Made by a program: the position numbers and the translations under genes. From Terfezia claveryi (Eukaryota; Ascomycota; Pezizomycetes; Pezizales; Pezizaceae), in assembly GCA_015179025.1 (NCBI GenBank), contig WHUX01000045.1, positions 248,001-312,000 on the forward strand: a stretch of DNA of 64,000 bases, in the 5' to 3' direction. The notes under the pieces are model-generated. The model ran no database searches. It was not told where the DNA came from and was given only the letters and a program-made list of their open reading frames with translations. Shown one piece after another: positions 12,046 through 24,219 of this stretch (position 1 is its first letter; each line of letters starts with the position of its first letter).

Positions 12046-12500
12046 GGGGAGGTCCACCACCACAATGGAGTAGGTACGGCACGCAGCGGTTGTTGCTGCT
12101 GTGCCTGCTCTTTTCCCACCCAGAAATTAGTTGCACCAAGGGGAGGTCCACCACTATGGAGTGGGTATGGTACGGAGCGGTTATTACTGTTGTACCTGCT
12201 GCTTTACCAACCGAAATCGGTTACACAAGATGGAGGTCCGCCACTATGGAGCGGGTATGGCACAGCAGCGGTTGCTGCTGTTGTGCCTGCTTCTCCCTCA
12301 CCCAGCGCTTAGTTGAATAAAGGGAGGCCCACCACAATGCAGCGGGTATGGCACAGCAGCGGTTGCTGCTGTTGTACCTGCTTCTCCCTCACCCTGCGCT
12401 TAGTTGAGCAAAGGGGGCCCACCACAATGCAGCGGGTATGGTACAGCAGCAGTTTGATGCTGCTGCTGCTGCCTCTGCTTCCTTTCCCACCCGGCAATCT
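12046..12500. repeat. Minisatellite: five tandem copies of about 91 bp
   Basis: Copies start at about 12046, 12140, 12230, 12321 and 12412 (periods 94, 90, 91, 91). Each begins with a GGGAGGTCCACCAC-type phrase, followed by a 'gcgggtatggcacagcagcg' phrase and a GCTGCTGTTGTGCCTGCT phrase. The last two copies are the most alike. Open frames across it are repeat-driven and I do not call them genes. Confidence 0.85.
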
Positions 12501-15500
12501 ACTTATCGGAGTAGTTAGTTTGCTTGACTTCTAACTTTAGGACAGTCTGGTGGTTCACCGTTGTCCTGGATGTGAATAAATGTCAGTTAAGACGTTTATC
12601 AATAACAATTGTTTGAACTTCACATAGTCTGGTTTGTGATATGCATGGAGGGCACTTGAAGAAAATGTCAGCATGTATATATAGGCATATTGCTTGCGAG
12701 GAGAGAGTAAGTACCTCTTGTTTTGTTGTGATGTTGGTGTAATTTGATGGACTATTGCGATTTAAAGGGTCTTGTGTTCTGGAACTGATCCATTTTTAGT
12801 ATGTTTCTTTCACATATTACCCTCACACGTCCCTCCACAACCTTCGAGGTTTCAGGGGGGAGAAATCTGGCTAGTACAATTCCTACCTTTAGAATATTTC
12901 TGAACTTGAGGTTAAGTGATGTTGTGAATAAAAGAGTCTTGTGTTCTGATTGATGTTATTTTTGATGAGGTCTTTTCGTTTAAAATGTCTGTAATGTGAA
13001 GATGTTGTGAAGAGGTTGTGAAGATGTTGTGATGAGGATTGGGATAGAAGCGGTAGGAGGAGGGAAAGTACAGAAACAAAGAGGGATAAGGACTAGAGTG
13101 TGACTGCGAAAATCTTTTGGTGGGATGCTGAGTCGTTCACATCGGCATCTAGGGTACGCACAGCCTGTCAGGACGGGACTTTGCAGAGAGGTTCTGCTGA
13201 GTATCTCGGCAGTAATAGTGGTAATGGCCCGTGGTGGTTCTTAATACTGGACTGGTTTATGACCTAGACTACTTATTTGGTGCTTAGTGAATTTGAATTC
13301 TTCTGGCGTTGACAGACATGAGAGATAGGTGCAGGGCAAGGCAACTTGTCACGGAATACTAGTGCTAAGTATAAATATTTGTGGCATACAGCTTCATGCT
13401 TACGGGTTCTGCAGGCAAGAGGGTCAAGTAGTGATAGAACTAGAGAACTTATTGGACAACGAGAATACTATCTACACATTGTTAGGGTTTTTTTGCTCAC
13501 CTCTTTCAAACCCACCCGTCTGCAATCTAGAGGTACGGCGTGAACCCTTCAATGCGATTAAGTAAGATTCTAGAGAGAACGGAAACTGACAATACTGGGA
13601 TCCCGGTAGAGAAGAATACTGTTGAGCCAGAAAATTAACGCTCGGGGGTAGGGAGGTAAGTAGGATATTCACTAATTCGAGGGGAAAAAAGATAGACTTG
13701 CCATATTGCAGGATAGTCGTGAATGTGTGGGACTACATAGTCCACGAGCTCTTGCAAACCAGACCTGATGTCTGTCAAAAGGTAATACCGCAAATAAAAT
13801 AACAAGCTCACTTCAGTGGGTTTTTTTTGAGGGACACATGGTAATATAAAGGAAGGGATCAGTATATTTGGCTGTACTCAGATCAATCCGTTCTTCATAT
13901 CCACCAAAATCCAACAACATGGCTTCCTCCAGCTCCCAGAGAAGAGGGTAAAGTGTTAGAATGAATGTAGTACATTCCGTTCATTCCGCCCATGCCTTGC
14001 TACCTATACCATATGTAGCCGTCAGCGGCTTGCACATCATATGTGTGCTTCCTGCCTAGCTATACAGCTTGCAACGGACATGTGCTTCTCCTTCTCATTC
14101 TTCTTTATGCTTTAGATGTACGCTCATACATGTATATATATCTCGTTCATGTTCCTACTTGTTCGAGATAACCAAGTCATCACTTCACTCAATACAATAC
14201 ATGCACTCACTGTGTATACGAACATCTTCTTCTCTTCATATTCCTCTCTCCAGTGACCAACTCGCTCTGTTCGTACCTTCCTTCAGTGGACACTTGGATC
14301 TCTCCGCTCGCCTGTTGCTATTCCTATTCCTATATAAAGCACCTCGCGGAGTTTGAAGGCTACAATAACGAATAACCCAATCATAAATACCCCATGACTA
14401 GGTAGACTGCTCCGGGGTTGGGAGTATGGGCCGACTTGAAGAACGCCTTGAAGGTCACATTTTAAGAACTGGCGAAATTTCTCAATAAAACGTCGTCAAA
14501 TAATTAAATCCGTAGTCGTCATTCTTATAGGGAATAATATCTGATTATTTTTACATAAGCTCATTGGCATTTTTTTTCTTTCAAACTCAGTATGTGCTCG
14601 TATGCACACCTCTCCTGCTCACTCATACATATTTAGATCTATAAAATCAAATAATATTCTTTGGGACGATAGGACGAGCAGCACGGATGCCTAGCGGATT
14701 CAAACTCCAAAGGTCAAGCAAGTTAATGTAATGTAGAGGGAAAGGGTGGGACCTTAAATAAGCGCTGGAATTTCGTGCCCGAGGGGATAAGAGGAGAAGT
14801 AAAAAAGGCTGTACTGTATAGGCATAACAATTAAGGATGACACGCTAGATAAACTTGCTAACGCTACGAAAGGAACTCTACCCGGTGGGATTATCTTCCC
14901 TTGTTGTATAGAATCCCAAAGAAGCCCTCCACCACACCCATCTCTGTTCGTTCTCTTCGCCCTGTCTCGATCAGGGTTGGTCCAGGTCGCCGACGGCGTG
15001 GCCATGAGGATGCACTCTGTACGCAGGTGTACTCAAATTGGGCACTGCTAAACGATATGAGCTTCCGTGAATGGTAATGTCGATATGCTGGGGATTCGGC
15101 TCTGCCTATGTGGCTGAGCTATGGTTGAATCGCTCCTGATTAATTCTGGCCCAGGTGTAGGCGGAAAGGGAGCAACAATTCAATTCTGTTCTTCTGTGGC
15201 CGAAGCCACTGTCGACTCTTAGGTTGGCCCGTCTGGATCTAGAGAGTTGTTTGAGTCCAGTCGTAGGTAATTCAGGGCTTCAGATTCGGAGATTGAAATT
15301 TCCATTATTGGTGGAAACCTACGAGGGCTTCAAACTGAGAACTTCGACAGTAGACACCTTGGTTTTACTTACCTTAGGTACTCCTGGGGTTTAGATGCTG
15401 CCCGAACGGTAGTCCGAATAGTAGTCTCCAAACAGCTCTCCAGAGTGGGGGAAGTGAACTTAGTAGTCTACTTAAGTACAAACTACTAATTTTTGAGTAC

Positions 15501-16740
15501 TGAATTTGTTTTTAAAAAGAAAATCACTTGCATGGTTGAGTTCAGGGTAACGGCACAAGCTCCCTCTCTCACAAATTGTCTGATGAGATAAGAACTTCAG
15601 GGTAACGAGTTGGAGCTTTCCTTTGAAATAACAACTACTTATGGCCAGCCGGACTAAAACTCCACCGGTACCTTTCAACGCTCAAGTGTAGCCCCTCGAA
15701 ACTTACTCATACTAAATAAAATAGACAGGTGAGGTTTTTCCAAAATTCAAGCCAATATATAGCCTCAAAATGCGGTGTAGTCTATTTTTCATCGTTGGAA
15801 ATGTAGATTTTAACGTAGTACCAAAAATCGTAGCCCTGTCAAAGAGGTAGGGCCGAGAGACGTGAGGAGCCTTCTAACGATTCGTTCACTACCAACCCAA
15901 CGTTCGTTGCGTTTTGACAGAAGTCTCTCATACGCCATATTCAAGTCCCAAATTGCGTTTTCCGAGTACATGTGCCGAGTAGGTGCATTCTATGTAGAGT
16001 TGATGTTTTTTTTTTGAAAAAATACTCATTAGCGTTAATGATGATGGAGGTATTGGATATTTTAGTTTAATGTGGGTGATACTTATTCCCCCACCTGGTA
16101 CCGCATACATACTCAGCGCAATTAATCTCACAGGTTGGTGGACTTGAAGACGCGAAGATATTTGTTTCGAGAGACTCATTTGTTATTGATAGTTCTGAAT
16201 GAACCGAAGAAATTAAAAACGCAATTACAAAAGAAAAAAAGTGAAATATCATGACCAGAAAACACATGTCGAAAAACACGAGTGGTTCCGCGGTTGACTC
16301 CTTAAGTAACCCAAGGGAAACAAAAGTCCACCCTAGGGAGATATCGGACAAGAAAAGCAACCATTGATATCTTGGCTAGAGGAGAAAAAAATGAAGCTTT
16401 GAAATCGTTTATGGAGTGGAAGCTTTATGTGTCGTAGGTTGACTCCGGGAAGCGCAGAACCTCACGACGTGATTGTTGTCAGAAGCAAGAGCGTGTCATC
16501 CGCACCTGGTAGAATTCGAAAGAGAATTGGCCTAAGACAATAATAAGCAGGGGCACCTTCTACAAAAGGTAGGAGATTTACCTGAACCACCCTGCTTGAT
16601 ACTACCCAGTCCCCAGCCTGCTGTCCACCGTGTTTTTGACCCTTTTTTTTTTATATATGTACGCCCCTAAAAAACACTTTCTCATGTATCAAACCTTCCT
16701 CCTATTTCCTCTCCTCCTGACTCCACCGAAATTCCGCCTA
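12501..16740. other. Long spacer without a supported gene
   Basis: No coding region is convincing over this 4.2 kb. A promoter-like stretch (AATATAAAGG near 13841, CT/CA-rich leader) precedes an ATG at 13919 (MASSSSQRR then a GTAAAG donor-like site). I find no continuing exons. A minus-strand frame at 16067-16360 is Phe/Ser-rich and looks incidental. Confidence 0.4.
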
Positions 16741-16746
16741 TTTGAT

Positions 16747-16983
16747 TTACGGAGCCGCGGCAGGACTTGGGCCTCCTAAAGCCCCCATGTCACGCAAATA
16801 CTGCAGTTGGATTCCGAGAACACTGCTCTCAAGACGTTCGTGTTCTGCACGGGCTTCGTCGGCTTCCCGTTCCTTCCGCAACTTGAATATCCCGAACCAA
16901 ATCAAGGTGGCCCACAGGAGAACTGCCAGGGCCGTCAACAGTATGGGGAACAGGAGCCAGGTAATGTGGATTTCTTGGCTCAT
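16747..16983 (-). CDS. Small single-pass membrane protein (78 aa)
   Basis: The frame starts with ATG at 16983 and encodes MSQEIHITWLLFPILLTAL..., one hydrophobic segment at about residues 8-32. A charged, helix-prone stretch follows (KLRKEREADEARAEHERLES) and then a short Ala/Pro/Gly-rich tail. The positive residues after the membrane segment suggest the C-terminal part faces the cytosol. No family is recognised. It has the same plan as the proteins at 18891-19166 and 34338-34484, though without sequence similarity I can see. Confidence 0.55.
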   Translation of the reverse strand: MSQEIHITWLLFPILLTALAVLLWATLIWFGIFKLRKEREADEARAEHERLESSVLGIQLQYLRDMGALGGPSPAAAP

Positions 16984-17339
16984 TCTGTTCTATTGCTAGT
17001 TTGGTGGGGTTGTATTGCTATGGTGTGGGATGTCAGAGTGTGTGGTGTGCAGTTGTGATGACCGAAGAGACGATTCGTCTCAGACAAATCGATGGAGGGT
17101 GAAGGCAGTGCGGGCTGAGTAAGGTAGCGCTGCGCCCGTGGTGCCAATAATCAGTCTCACGCAAGAAATATAGCCACGTGCCAAGTGCTAGAGAGCAAGA
17201 AGCGCACCGGTCGGGCATGATATTCAGAGGCACTGCACCGCAAGCTTCAGATTGATCCGTACAAGATACCCTTTAATTAAACACCAAATACAAACTACGT
17301 CTTCTACCACCCGTGAAATGTCTCGGATTGATGCATCCA

Positions 17340-18076
17340 GAAAAAGACGAGACACGGAAGGAAGCAAGAACAAGGACGGGATACGGGGCCAGGAGAGTGG
17401 AATGGAACCGCCACGCTCTTTCCGCCTACACGTGGCTACGGACCAACAGAGGTCCACAAAAGAGCTGGCTCCATCACATCGGCAAAGCAGAGTCGTCAGA
17501 GTGCACATGCGGACATCCCTCAGAAACTGGAGATCACATAGTCTTCGATTGTCCACGATTCGACCGGTTCCGGAGGGTCCTCTTGGGGGGTAGAGACAGC
17601 TGGGAGAAACTCGACAAGGCAGAATGGAGGAAGGAGGAGGAGGAGATATACGAGGCCACGGAGGCCTTCTTCGGGCTATTGTTTCGCGAGCTCACATAGC
17701 CACAAGTGTGCAGACGCCAGCTACGAGTCACGAATTATCACGAGTCTCCTTTGTTGTTAACCTATTCAGTTCTCCAAGTTCTTTGTTTCATTAGTTCTCA
17801 GCGTACAGTTTCACATTAAGTTCACAGCGTTTTGTTTTCACGAGGCGAGCTCAGTCAGGCTCTCGAGTCATCGGCCAGTCCGTTAATGACAGCATGGGGC
17901 TACGTCTCTGTTAGGTCCTTCAATGTATTTAGTCACCTAGCTTGCGTGGGTCTGGCAGACTAACTTGCCTTACCCTTGAATCCACCGGGCTTCCGCGTGG
18001 CTCCTCATAGTCCCCTTACGGGGCTGCATAGGAGTACTGAGTTTTAAAAAAAAAAAAAAAAAAAGAAAAAGACGAG
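17340..18076 (+). mobile_element. LINE copy A, 5'-truncated, with target-site duplication
   Basis: A 713-bp insertion (17352-18064) is bounded by the 12-bp duplication gaaaaagacgag at 17340-17351 and 18065-18076. It contains the C-terminal end of a LINE polyprotein, a 3' untranslated region, the family tail (CCGGGCTTCCGCGTGGCTCC ... CATAGGAGTACTGAG) and a poly-A of about 19 nt. The 5' truncation falls within a few codons of that in copy C at 24.2-24.95 kb. Confidence 0.85.
17352..17699 (+). pseudogene. LINE reverse-transcriptase/RNase H polyprotein, C-terminal fragment
   Basis: The frame reads TRKEARTRTGYGARRVEWNR ... RGPQKSWLHHIGKAESSECT, then a CCHC-like knuckle (CTCGHPSETGDHIVFDCPRF) and an acidic end finishing FRELT. 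This is the segment that follows RNase H in Tad1-like fungal LINEs. Catalytic reverse transcriptase and RNase H are missing because the copy is 5'-truncated. The frame is intact to its natural stop, so the insertion is fairly young. Confidence 0.75.
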
Positions 18077-18890
18077 GTTGGGGGAAGTGACTCCGGTACT
18101 GCGCCATAAGGCAGAAATCTGTGATGTATCGCACACATCGGATCGCTCGCTTGCTATCTGCTTTGGCGCCTGCTGAGAGACTTGGGGTGTCTGTTATTGG
18201 ATCATCCAGCGCTGCTGTGAAGCAAGCCAAGATCACATGATTAATTCCCGCATTTCCGTACCACTCCACATCGTAATTTGCCGATATCTCTTCTGGGGCG
18301 GTCGATACCCTGGATATGGTGGGATCTGTTCCAGATCCTATCGAATACCTCCAAGCGCTGGTGTTTGTTGACTATGGCGTAAAGGAGTTCAGGGTAACGG
18401 GGTACTAAATCTCGAACGAGAAGTGCGACTGGAGCGTTACAAAAGTTTCCGGTAGAGTATTCAGTGTATTTTTATTACCGCATTCACCTTTTGAAACCAG
18501 GCTATATAAGTGGAACACAATAAGATAGGCGAGCTCTTTGGTTAAGAGCCAAGAGCTGCGCCATGACTCAAAAAAGCAGGGGACGTTTTGTGATGATGAC
18601 AAGACGACAAAAGTGCGAGTGCAGGAAGACCTCAAGCCAGAACAGAGTAAAGGCAAGTCGAAAAAGATGTCAGAGAACAGATAGGCCAAGAAGCAAGTCA
18701 GGCGGCTGCTTGACACCTTTTGACAAAAAAAATTTAAAAAAAAAATTTAAAAAACGAAACAAAAATTGACCGATAGGGCGGCGTATAAGAGCTATGAGAT
18801 TTGTACTCGTGCGGCATGACTTGCGATTGAGTAGGGAATCAAATTTCCAGAATCACCGGCATAGTATAGCATACAAACCCCGTTGGAAGC
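18077..18890. other. Spacer, A-rich tracts
   Basis: Nothing recognised. AAATTTAAAAA-type runs lie at 18725-18768. Frames near 18405-18770 look incidental. Confidence 0.5.
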
Positions 18891-19166
18891 TTACACCTCC
18901 ATCTTTTGACCCCTGCAGAAGTCCTCCTGTGGATTCCCCCATCTGGTCTCCCACTTCTCATATGCTCGTTGGGTCTTTTCATCTTCCGTCTCATGATGTT
19001 TGTGGGCCTTGCCATGCTCTCGGCCTTCACCACTTGTGCCCTCTAGTTGATTCTCTGATTCCTGCGTCGAGCTTGGCTTGAGATACATGTAGTAAACGAG
19101 AACCATACATCCAAGGAGAGATAGTGTGCCGATGACACCGAATCCAATGGACCGAGAGATCATCAT
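18891..19166 (-). CDS. Small single-pass membrane protein (91 aa)
   Basis: It starts at ATG 19166 (MMISRSIGFGVIGTLSLLGC), with a membrane segment at about residues 8-29. A hydrophilic His/Glu/Lys-rich tail follows (GREHGKAHKHHETEDEKTQR, then YEKWETRWGNPQED). No family is recognised. It is on the same strand as, and 1.9 kb from, the 78-residue membrane protein, with LINE copy A inserted between them. Loss of the spacer in a strain without the LINE would make them near neighbours. Confidence 0.5.
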   Translation of the reverse strand: MMISRSIGFGVIGTLSLLGCMVLVYYMYLKPSSTQESENQLEGTSGEGREHGKAHKHHETEDEKTQRAYEKWETRWGNPQEDFCRGQKMEV

Positions 19167-19538
19167 CGCAGAGGTTTTCTGATAATAAGGTCGCTTGTTT
19201 TTTTGCCCGGGCCGGTATCAGAGTTGGTCGAGAAATGAGCGTAACTAGCCAAAGGTGGTTGCTCGGCAACACCGTGGGAGTTTTGTACTGTTTGTTCTGT
19301 CAGCCTTTTCAGTGGACTGCGGGGGTACAGTATTACATGACTGTGCTATGCGATTGACGTATGTAAGGCACTACTAGTGCATGTGGGAAATTTAGTCTTC
19401 TGTTGCGCATGTATCATGAGAGCAGGGGCGGTTGAGTACCTGTACTTGGGAATGAAGGCGCTGGAGTGGTAGAGATAGTTGTTGCAAGCACCTACTTTGT
19501 CTCGCGGTGACATGAAGTACTACTTGGAGTTTGAAACT

Positions 19539-19705
19539 ATTGGTCTGGTTGGCGCGGTAAATATGTTGGTTGTTATGTAAAATCGATTATTTATAAATAA
19601 TCGAGCCCCTTGCCAACCAGACTAATCGAGCCCTGACACCCTTTCCCTTTGGCAGAATGGTGTTGTGCCAACCAGACTATTGGCAGAAATACTTCATTTC
19701 TGCCG
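19539..19705. repeat. MITE-like repeat pair with TAGTCTGGTTGGC ends and hairpins
   Basis: A unit of about 88 bp (19539-19626) has inverted ends, ATTGGTCTGGTTGGC on the left and GCCAACCAGACTAAT on the right. It contains a perfect 22-bp palindrome at 19583-19604 centred on TTTATAAA. A second GCCAACCAGACTA lies at 19667-19679, followed by a hairpin GGCAGAAAT-acttc-ATTTCTGCC (19682-19704). The same end motif recurs elsewhere in the window. Confidence 0.6.
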
Positions 19706-19982
19706 AAGGCACATATGTAGTTGGGGTGCTACATACATAGCGGCATCACGTAAGGTGCGTGTTGGAGGACCGTGGAAGTAAACAGACCAGCCTTTGTGTA
19801 TTTTCTGCACCGCGGTCCACCAAACCCCACCCTCAACTTCACCAAGTGCAGGTTCACCTGGCTCACAACTCAACCCATCCGAATCCTGACAATCCGAAAG
19901 CATCTTGTTACTCTACCTACAGCCAATAGCACTCCACAAGCACCAGCTATCTGCGTTACCGCTGGCGACAGTGCCGACCTTG

Positions 19983-20678
19983 ATGGCACAGCCTGCAGCG
20001 TCTCCAGGCCAAAGAACGCTCTCCTCTCTTTTTACCTACCCAAGACCCTTGGGTCCTCCGTTGATGGCTCTCAATAGCCATATAGAAGTTTTATCACAAA
20101 GGCTTGTGAATGAGCTTTCCATGATCGCATTGACTAGGGGTATGGAACGCTTGGATCTGAATGATCCTCCCGCTCGCTGTAAACAAATACAGGAGGTAGG
20201 CTCAAGAATGCCTACTACAGATACCCCAGATACCCCAGATACACCCCTCGTCACAACTGCGGGCCTAGCAAGCCCAGCTGTCGCTATTCCAGCCATCGCA
20301 TGTGCGGGCCCAGCAAGCTCAGCCATCAGTACCCGAGAGCCTAGTCTCGTAATTACCCCAGAGCCGGATACAGTCCCCGGCATCTTGTGTAAACTATCCC
20401 CCGATGGCAGAAGTGTAATCCCTTCTTCTTGCCGGCCAGACGGTACAGTCCGACCAGAGAGAAGAATTCGTCCGGGATATATTCCACCTGAGGACAATGT
20501 GTACAGCGTCAGAAAGATGCGCGAAATCAAGAATCTGACAACACATTATGAGTCTCAGAAGGATGGGCAACCTGAAAGGCCAAAGGAGGAGCACCATACC
20601 GTACTGCGACGCGAGCCAACCAAACGGAATGGGGATAGGGTACGTAGATTCAGTCATGGAGGCTGGGCCAAGTCTTGA
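19983..20678 (+). CDS. PYM-like protein with a Mago-binding (WIBG) motif
   Basis: From the first ATG in frame (19983) the product is 231 residues. Residues about 133-181 carry the hallmark of the PYM/WIBG Mago-binding region: KLSPDGRSVIPSSCRPDGT, then RPERRIRPGYIPPED and NVYSVRKMREI. In PYM this segment binds the Mago-Y14 heterodimer and promotes exon-junction-complex disassembly. Family PYMs carry it at the extreme N terminus. Here it follows about 130 residues of Ser/Ala/Pro-rich sequence with a TPDTPDTP run. So either the true start is internal or spliced, or this is a divergent paralogue or relic. The tail is Arg/Lys/Glu-rich. The frame is intact. Confidence 0.55.
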   Translation: MAQPAASPGQRTLSSLFTYPRPLGPPLMALNSHIEVLSQRLVNELSMIALTRGMERLDLNDPPARCKQIQEVGSRMPTTDTPDTPDTPLVTTAGLASPAVAIPAIACAGPASSAISTREPSLVITPEPDTVPGILCKLSPDGRSVIPSSCRPDGTVRPERRIRPGYIPPEDNVYSVRKMREIKNLTTHYESQKDGQPERPKEEHHTVLRREPTKRNGDRVRRFSHGGWAKS

Positions 20679-22458
20679 TAGGTGACAAAAGACTGCAGCT
20701 GCGGTTGAGTTTCAAGGAATTTGAAACCCCTGGCGCAGTTACTGGGTGGCTGGCAATCACTGTTATCGATCAAGATTTGAGACATTATAGTAGCTGGAAG
20801 AACGATTTGGTAGCTATCGCGCGGGCACGACCAAGGTCACTCGGAGGTTAGTTGAACTCTAGATTCCATGTAGTTTGGTTGGCAGATACATAACCACTGA
20901 CACAAGCAGTAGATATTCGCTTAAGCCTGCACATTCTTGCTGCAATTGACATTGTTCTCGTATCATTAGTTTTTGGATTCTATGAATGCCATGAACGGGG
21001 GAGGACATGCCAAGACAATCTTTTTACAATCCTGTTCTGCTTTTTCACCTCTTGAAGGTGTACTTACTTATTGCACTAATATGCACACCTTTTATTTTAT
21101 TTTTTTTTTGTGCGATTCTTTTGCTCAAATTGATCCAGGGTAATCGAATTTGTTGGAACCTCTGTGAGTTCCTTTCTATTAGGGACTGAAATGTATCTAG
21201 AAAAGATATGCAAACAAGGACTCGGAATGCTGCATATGTCAAACGGCTCATACTCAAGTTGCAAACACCTGACCTAGTCTACATAGGCAGCCTCTCTTCG
21301 CTACCATATAAGAAGACACTCGTCTGATCTTCAGCCCTAGCCGCAGTCAGCTGGTTTAAGAAACTTCCGGGTTGCATTTAAATATTTCCATGCGCCATCA
21401 ATACCATCGATCGTCTGGTCCAAACGATAAAAGGCTTTCTGCCTGATTCTTAAAATTATTTAATATAAATGAAAAACCATCCTCTGGTTCACCGTTGACA
21501 AAGAAATGTGTTTGAGTCTTCATAATGAAATTCACCCTAGTGCATTAACTGAAGTTGGTAATTGCCCAATATGGCTCACATTTCTAGTGCACACAGCTTA
21601 AACTATTCCTCTACGAGGGTCTGATCGAGACTAAAACTAGTTGTCCAAGTACTTACCTAAACAAGCCAGACTACTTACGCAGCGGGATGAGTAGCTGCGC
21701 AGCACTGCAGAGATGTAAATGGCAAAGCAGAGTTGTATTGGCCATATATTATTTCGAAATATCTTTTACATATTTATCCTGTAAAACTGTGGTGCTTTTA
21801 TCATAGTTCCTAGTTGTAACTGCGAAGCAGTAGGATCGTATTCTTTGTAATATTATCATACCTGTATCCCCTATATCTGCACATGCAGTTCTTGAGCTAC
21901 AACAGGAGCGGCAACAGCACAGTAGTACAGCATACGGGCCCATATTATACTCCTCTGGATGTTCCTATTCTCTACACAGTCTGCAATAGATTGTATTCAT
22001 AGTTTGGGGCTCATTGTTGCAGTGCAGATTGTACACTTGGAAATTAGGTTGTATCAGATGCAAGATAAATGGATTGTATAAAGAAAATCATTTAGTAGAC
22101 AAAGAAATTTATTCAGGTACCGTACCCAACAGCTGCCAACAGCATTAGCGCACACGGATTGGGTCATAATTATACTAAGTTGTTTGAAAACTAAATTGTG
22201 CATAGTCTAGTTTATTGTCCACGGTATATGTATTTCTGTTTGTAGTACATGCAGCGAAGGCATACGTTTTTTTTTTTAGAGCTACCTCGTATTATTTATA
22301 TCTGACTAAGAAATAAACCAGGAATGTACAGTATATACCAAATCAACCAAACTGGGACTATAACCAAATCACAGCTTCACAAGCGGCAGTCCCTTCGAAA
22401 ATAATGATCATTGCCATTGCGCCATTGCGCTTAGGGTAGAAGTCACGTGTTACCCCTC
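20679..22458. other. Spacer without a supported gene
   Basis: AT-rich sequence; a T run lies at 22268-22278. No domain-like frame on either strand. Confidence 0.5.
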
Positions 22459-22753
22459 TTTTTTTTTTTTATTACTTGTTACTCTTATTCGGTCCCAGTC
22501 AGGACCAGGCAAGTTAATCTGCCAAGTCCGCGCGGAAAGCATAAAGTAAAGGAAAACTGTGGAAAGGACTCAAGACAGATGCAACGAAGAGACTCAAATG
22601 ATACGAAGCCCCCATGCTGTCTCATTAACCGCCTGAATGGCAGATGACCCCGAGGGGCCTGACTGAAGCCCGTACCAAAGGTAAACTAAAGTGTGAAAAG
22701 GAGACGCAACATAGAAGAAGCAAACCCAAGAATGTGTGTGAGAAGACAAACAA
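22459..22753 (-). mobile_element. LINE 3' end fragment (copy E)
   Basis: It begins with T12 (22459-22470), then 'attacttgttactcttattc', and a diverged version of the family 3' region (…aagttaatctgccaagtccgcgcgg…). It abuts the poly-T of copy B, so B may have inserted into it. No coding left. Confidence 0.65.
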
Positions 22754-23141
22754 TTTTTTTTTTTTTTTTTTTTTAAATACTTAGTACTCCTATGCAGCCC
22801 AGTAGGGGGCTATGAGGAGCCACACGGAAACCCGGTGGATTCAGGGTGAGGCCAGTTAATCGGCCAAACCCTCGCGGAATAAATACAATATAGCTGAAGA
22901 ACTGACAGTAGAGAACTGAACTAATATGAGGACTAGAGCCAAGGAAATTCGTGAACAATACGGAATAAGCCGTGAATAAAACTTGTGAACTAAAATGTAT
23001 GGTGGACCGAAGGAGATTCGTAAAGGATGGCAAGCAAGACAAACAAATGTAAGAGTGTATAAGGAAAATCATAAAATGCTATCGGCCAGCTAAGGCCAGC
23101 CCATCCTAGCGTAGATGGATGTTTATCTGACAAGCCCTCTC

Positions 23142-23998
23142 CTACAAAACCCCGTGCCTCCTTCCAACCATTCGTCTATACAGAAAACTAAAGAAGGCTT
23201 CCACTGCGTCCCAATTGTCTTCTTCCTCCTCTTCTACCCAAATTGGGCGGTCAAGATCCTCCCAATCCTTGACGCCACCTAAGACCTGTCGCTGATCGTG
23301 AAGTAGAGGGCACGTAAATACGAGGTGCAGGCCGTCCTCTGTGTGATGTCCGCAAGGACAAGAAGTCGTATCTGCCTTTCCAATCTTGTGGAGCCATGCT
23401 TGTTGAGGGCCGTTCTCTGTGCGGCACCATGTGTAGGTTGACATGGCGTGGCGATTCCAGGCTGTCCTTTTGACACCGAACCCTGTTGCTGTGCTAGTCT
23501 GGCTCCTGATAACTTTAGAGGCTTGTCTGATACCATCTTCTGTGACGAGCCCGTCCTGCGAGGAGACCTGGCCTAGGGCGGAGGAGAAGGAAGCGAGATG
23601 ATCTGCCTTCTCATTCCCCGGGATGCCAATGTGTGCGCAGACCCAGGAGATGGTTGTATCATAGAAATTATCCTCCCTTTCCCTTAGGAGTTCTGATAGC
23701 TCGATCTCAATGCCACTTCTTGGAGGCTGGAGGCCCTGCGAGATATTAATGGCCGTGGAGATAGCAGAACATGAGTCTGAAAGGAGAGCTATCATTGGAA
23801 ATCCTTGTTGGCCTTGAGAGCTAGAGTAAGGGCCTGTCGTTCCGCATCCGCAACTGTAGATTCTGTTCCGTGGCCGGAGGTTGAGGGGTTGCCTCGGCTG
23901 TCCTCGGCGTAGAAGGCTGCTGCATGATGTCCTCCTCTTCCTGTTCCATCGGTGTAACACAGACTAAAGCCTCCTTCCATTAAGGATCCCAACCTCAT
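23142..23998 (-). pseudogene. LINE RNase H domain and C-terminal knuckle, frameshifted
   Basis: RNase H motifs are visible in order: CYTDGTGRGGHHAAAFYAED (first Asp), ADAERQALTLAL (Glu), ALLSDSCSAIS (second Asp) and VCAHIGIPGNEKADHLAS (His and last Asp). A one-base frameshift near 23795 separates the second and third motifs (ANKDFQ stop versus FPMIALLSDS). The C-terminal CPCGHHTEDGLHLVFTCPLL knuckle and an acidic tail follow. The element is therefore inactive. Confidence 0.8.
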
Positions 23999-24219
23999 CG
24001 CCCAGTGAAACTTGTCTTTAGTCCGTAAGTCTGAAGGCTCGAAGAGGATGTTCTGTACCAGACCACTTGGGGATAGAGTCTCTCTGCCGTAACTAAGGAG
24101 TGAGGGGTCAGCAGTTTGGAATGCAGAGATAATTGAAGTTGTGGGGGAGTGGTGGTGTGAGAGGGAGAGGGTTTCGGATATCCTTATTACCCACTCGAAT
24201 TGCTCGAGCTGCCCAACAT

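Noticed and set aside
12018..12534. Cys-rich frames over the 91-bp minisatellite
   Set aside because: Cysteines come from repeated TGCTGCTG; frames on both strands are open for the same reason.
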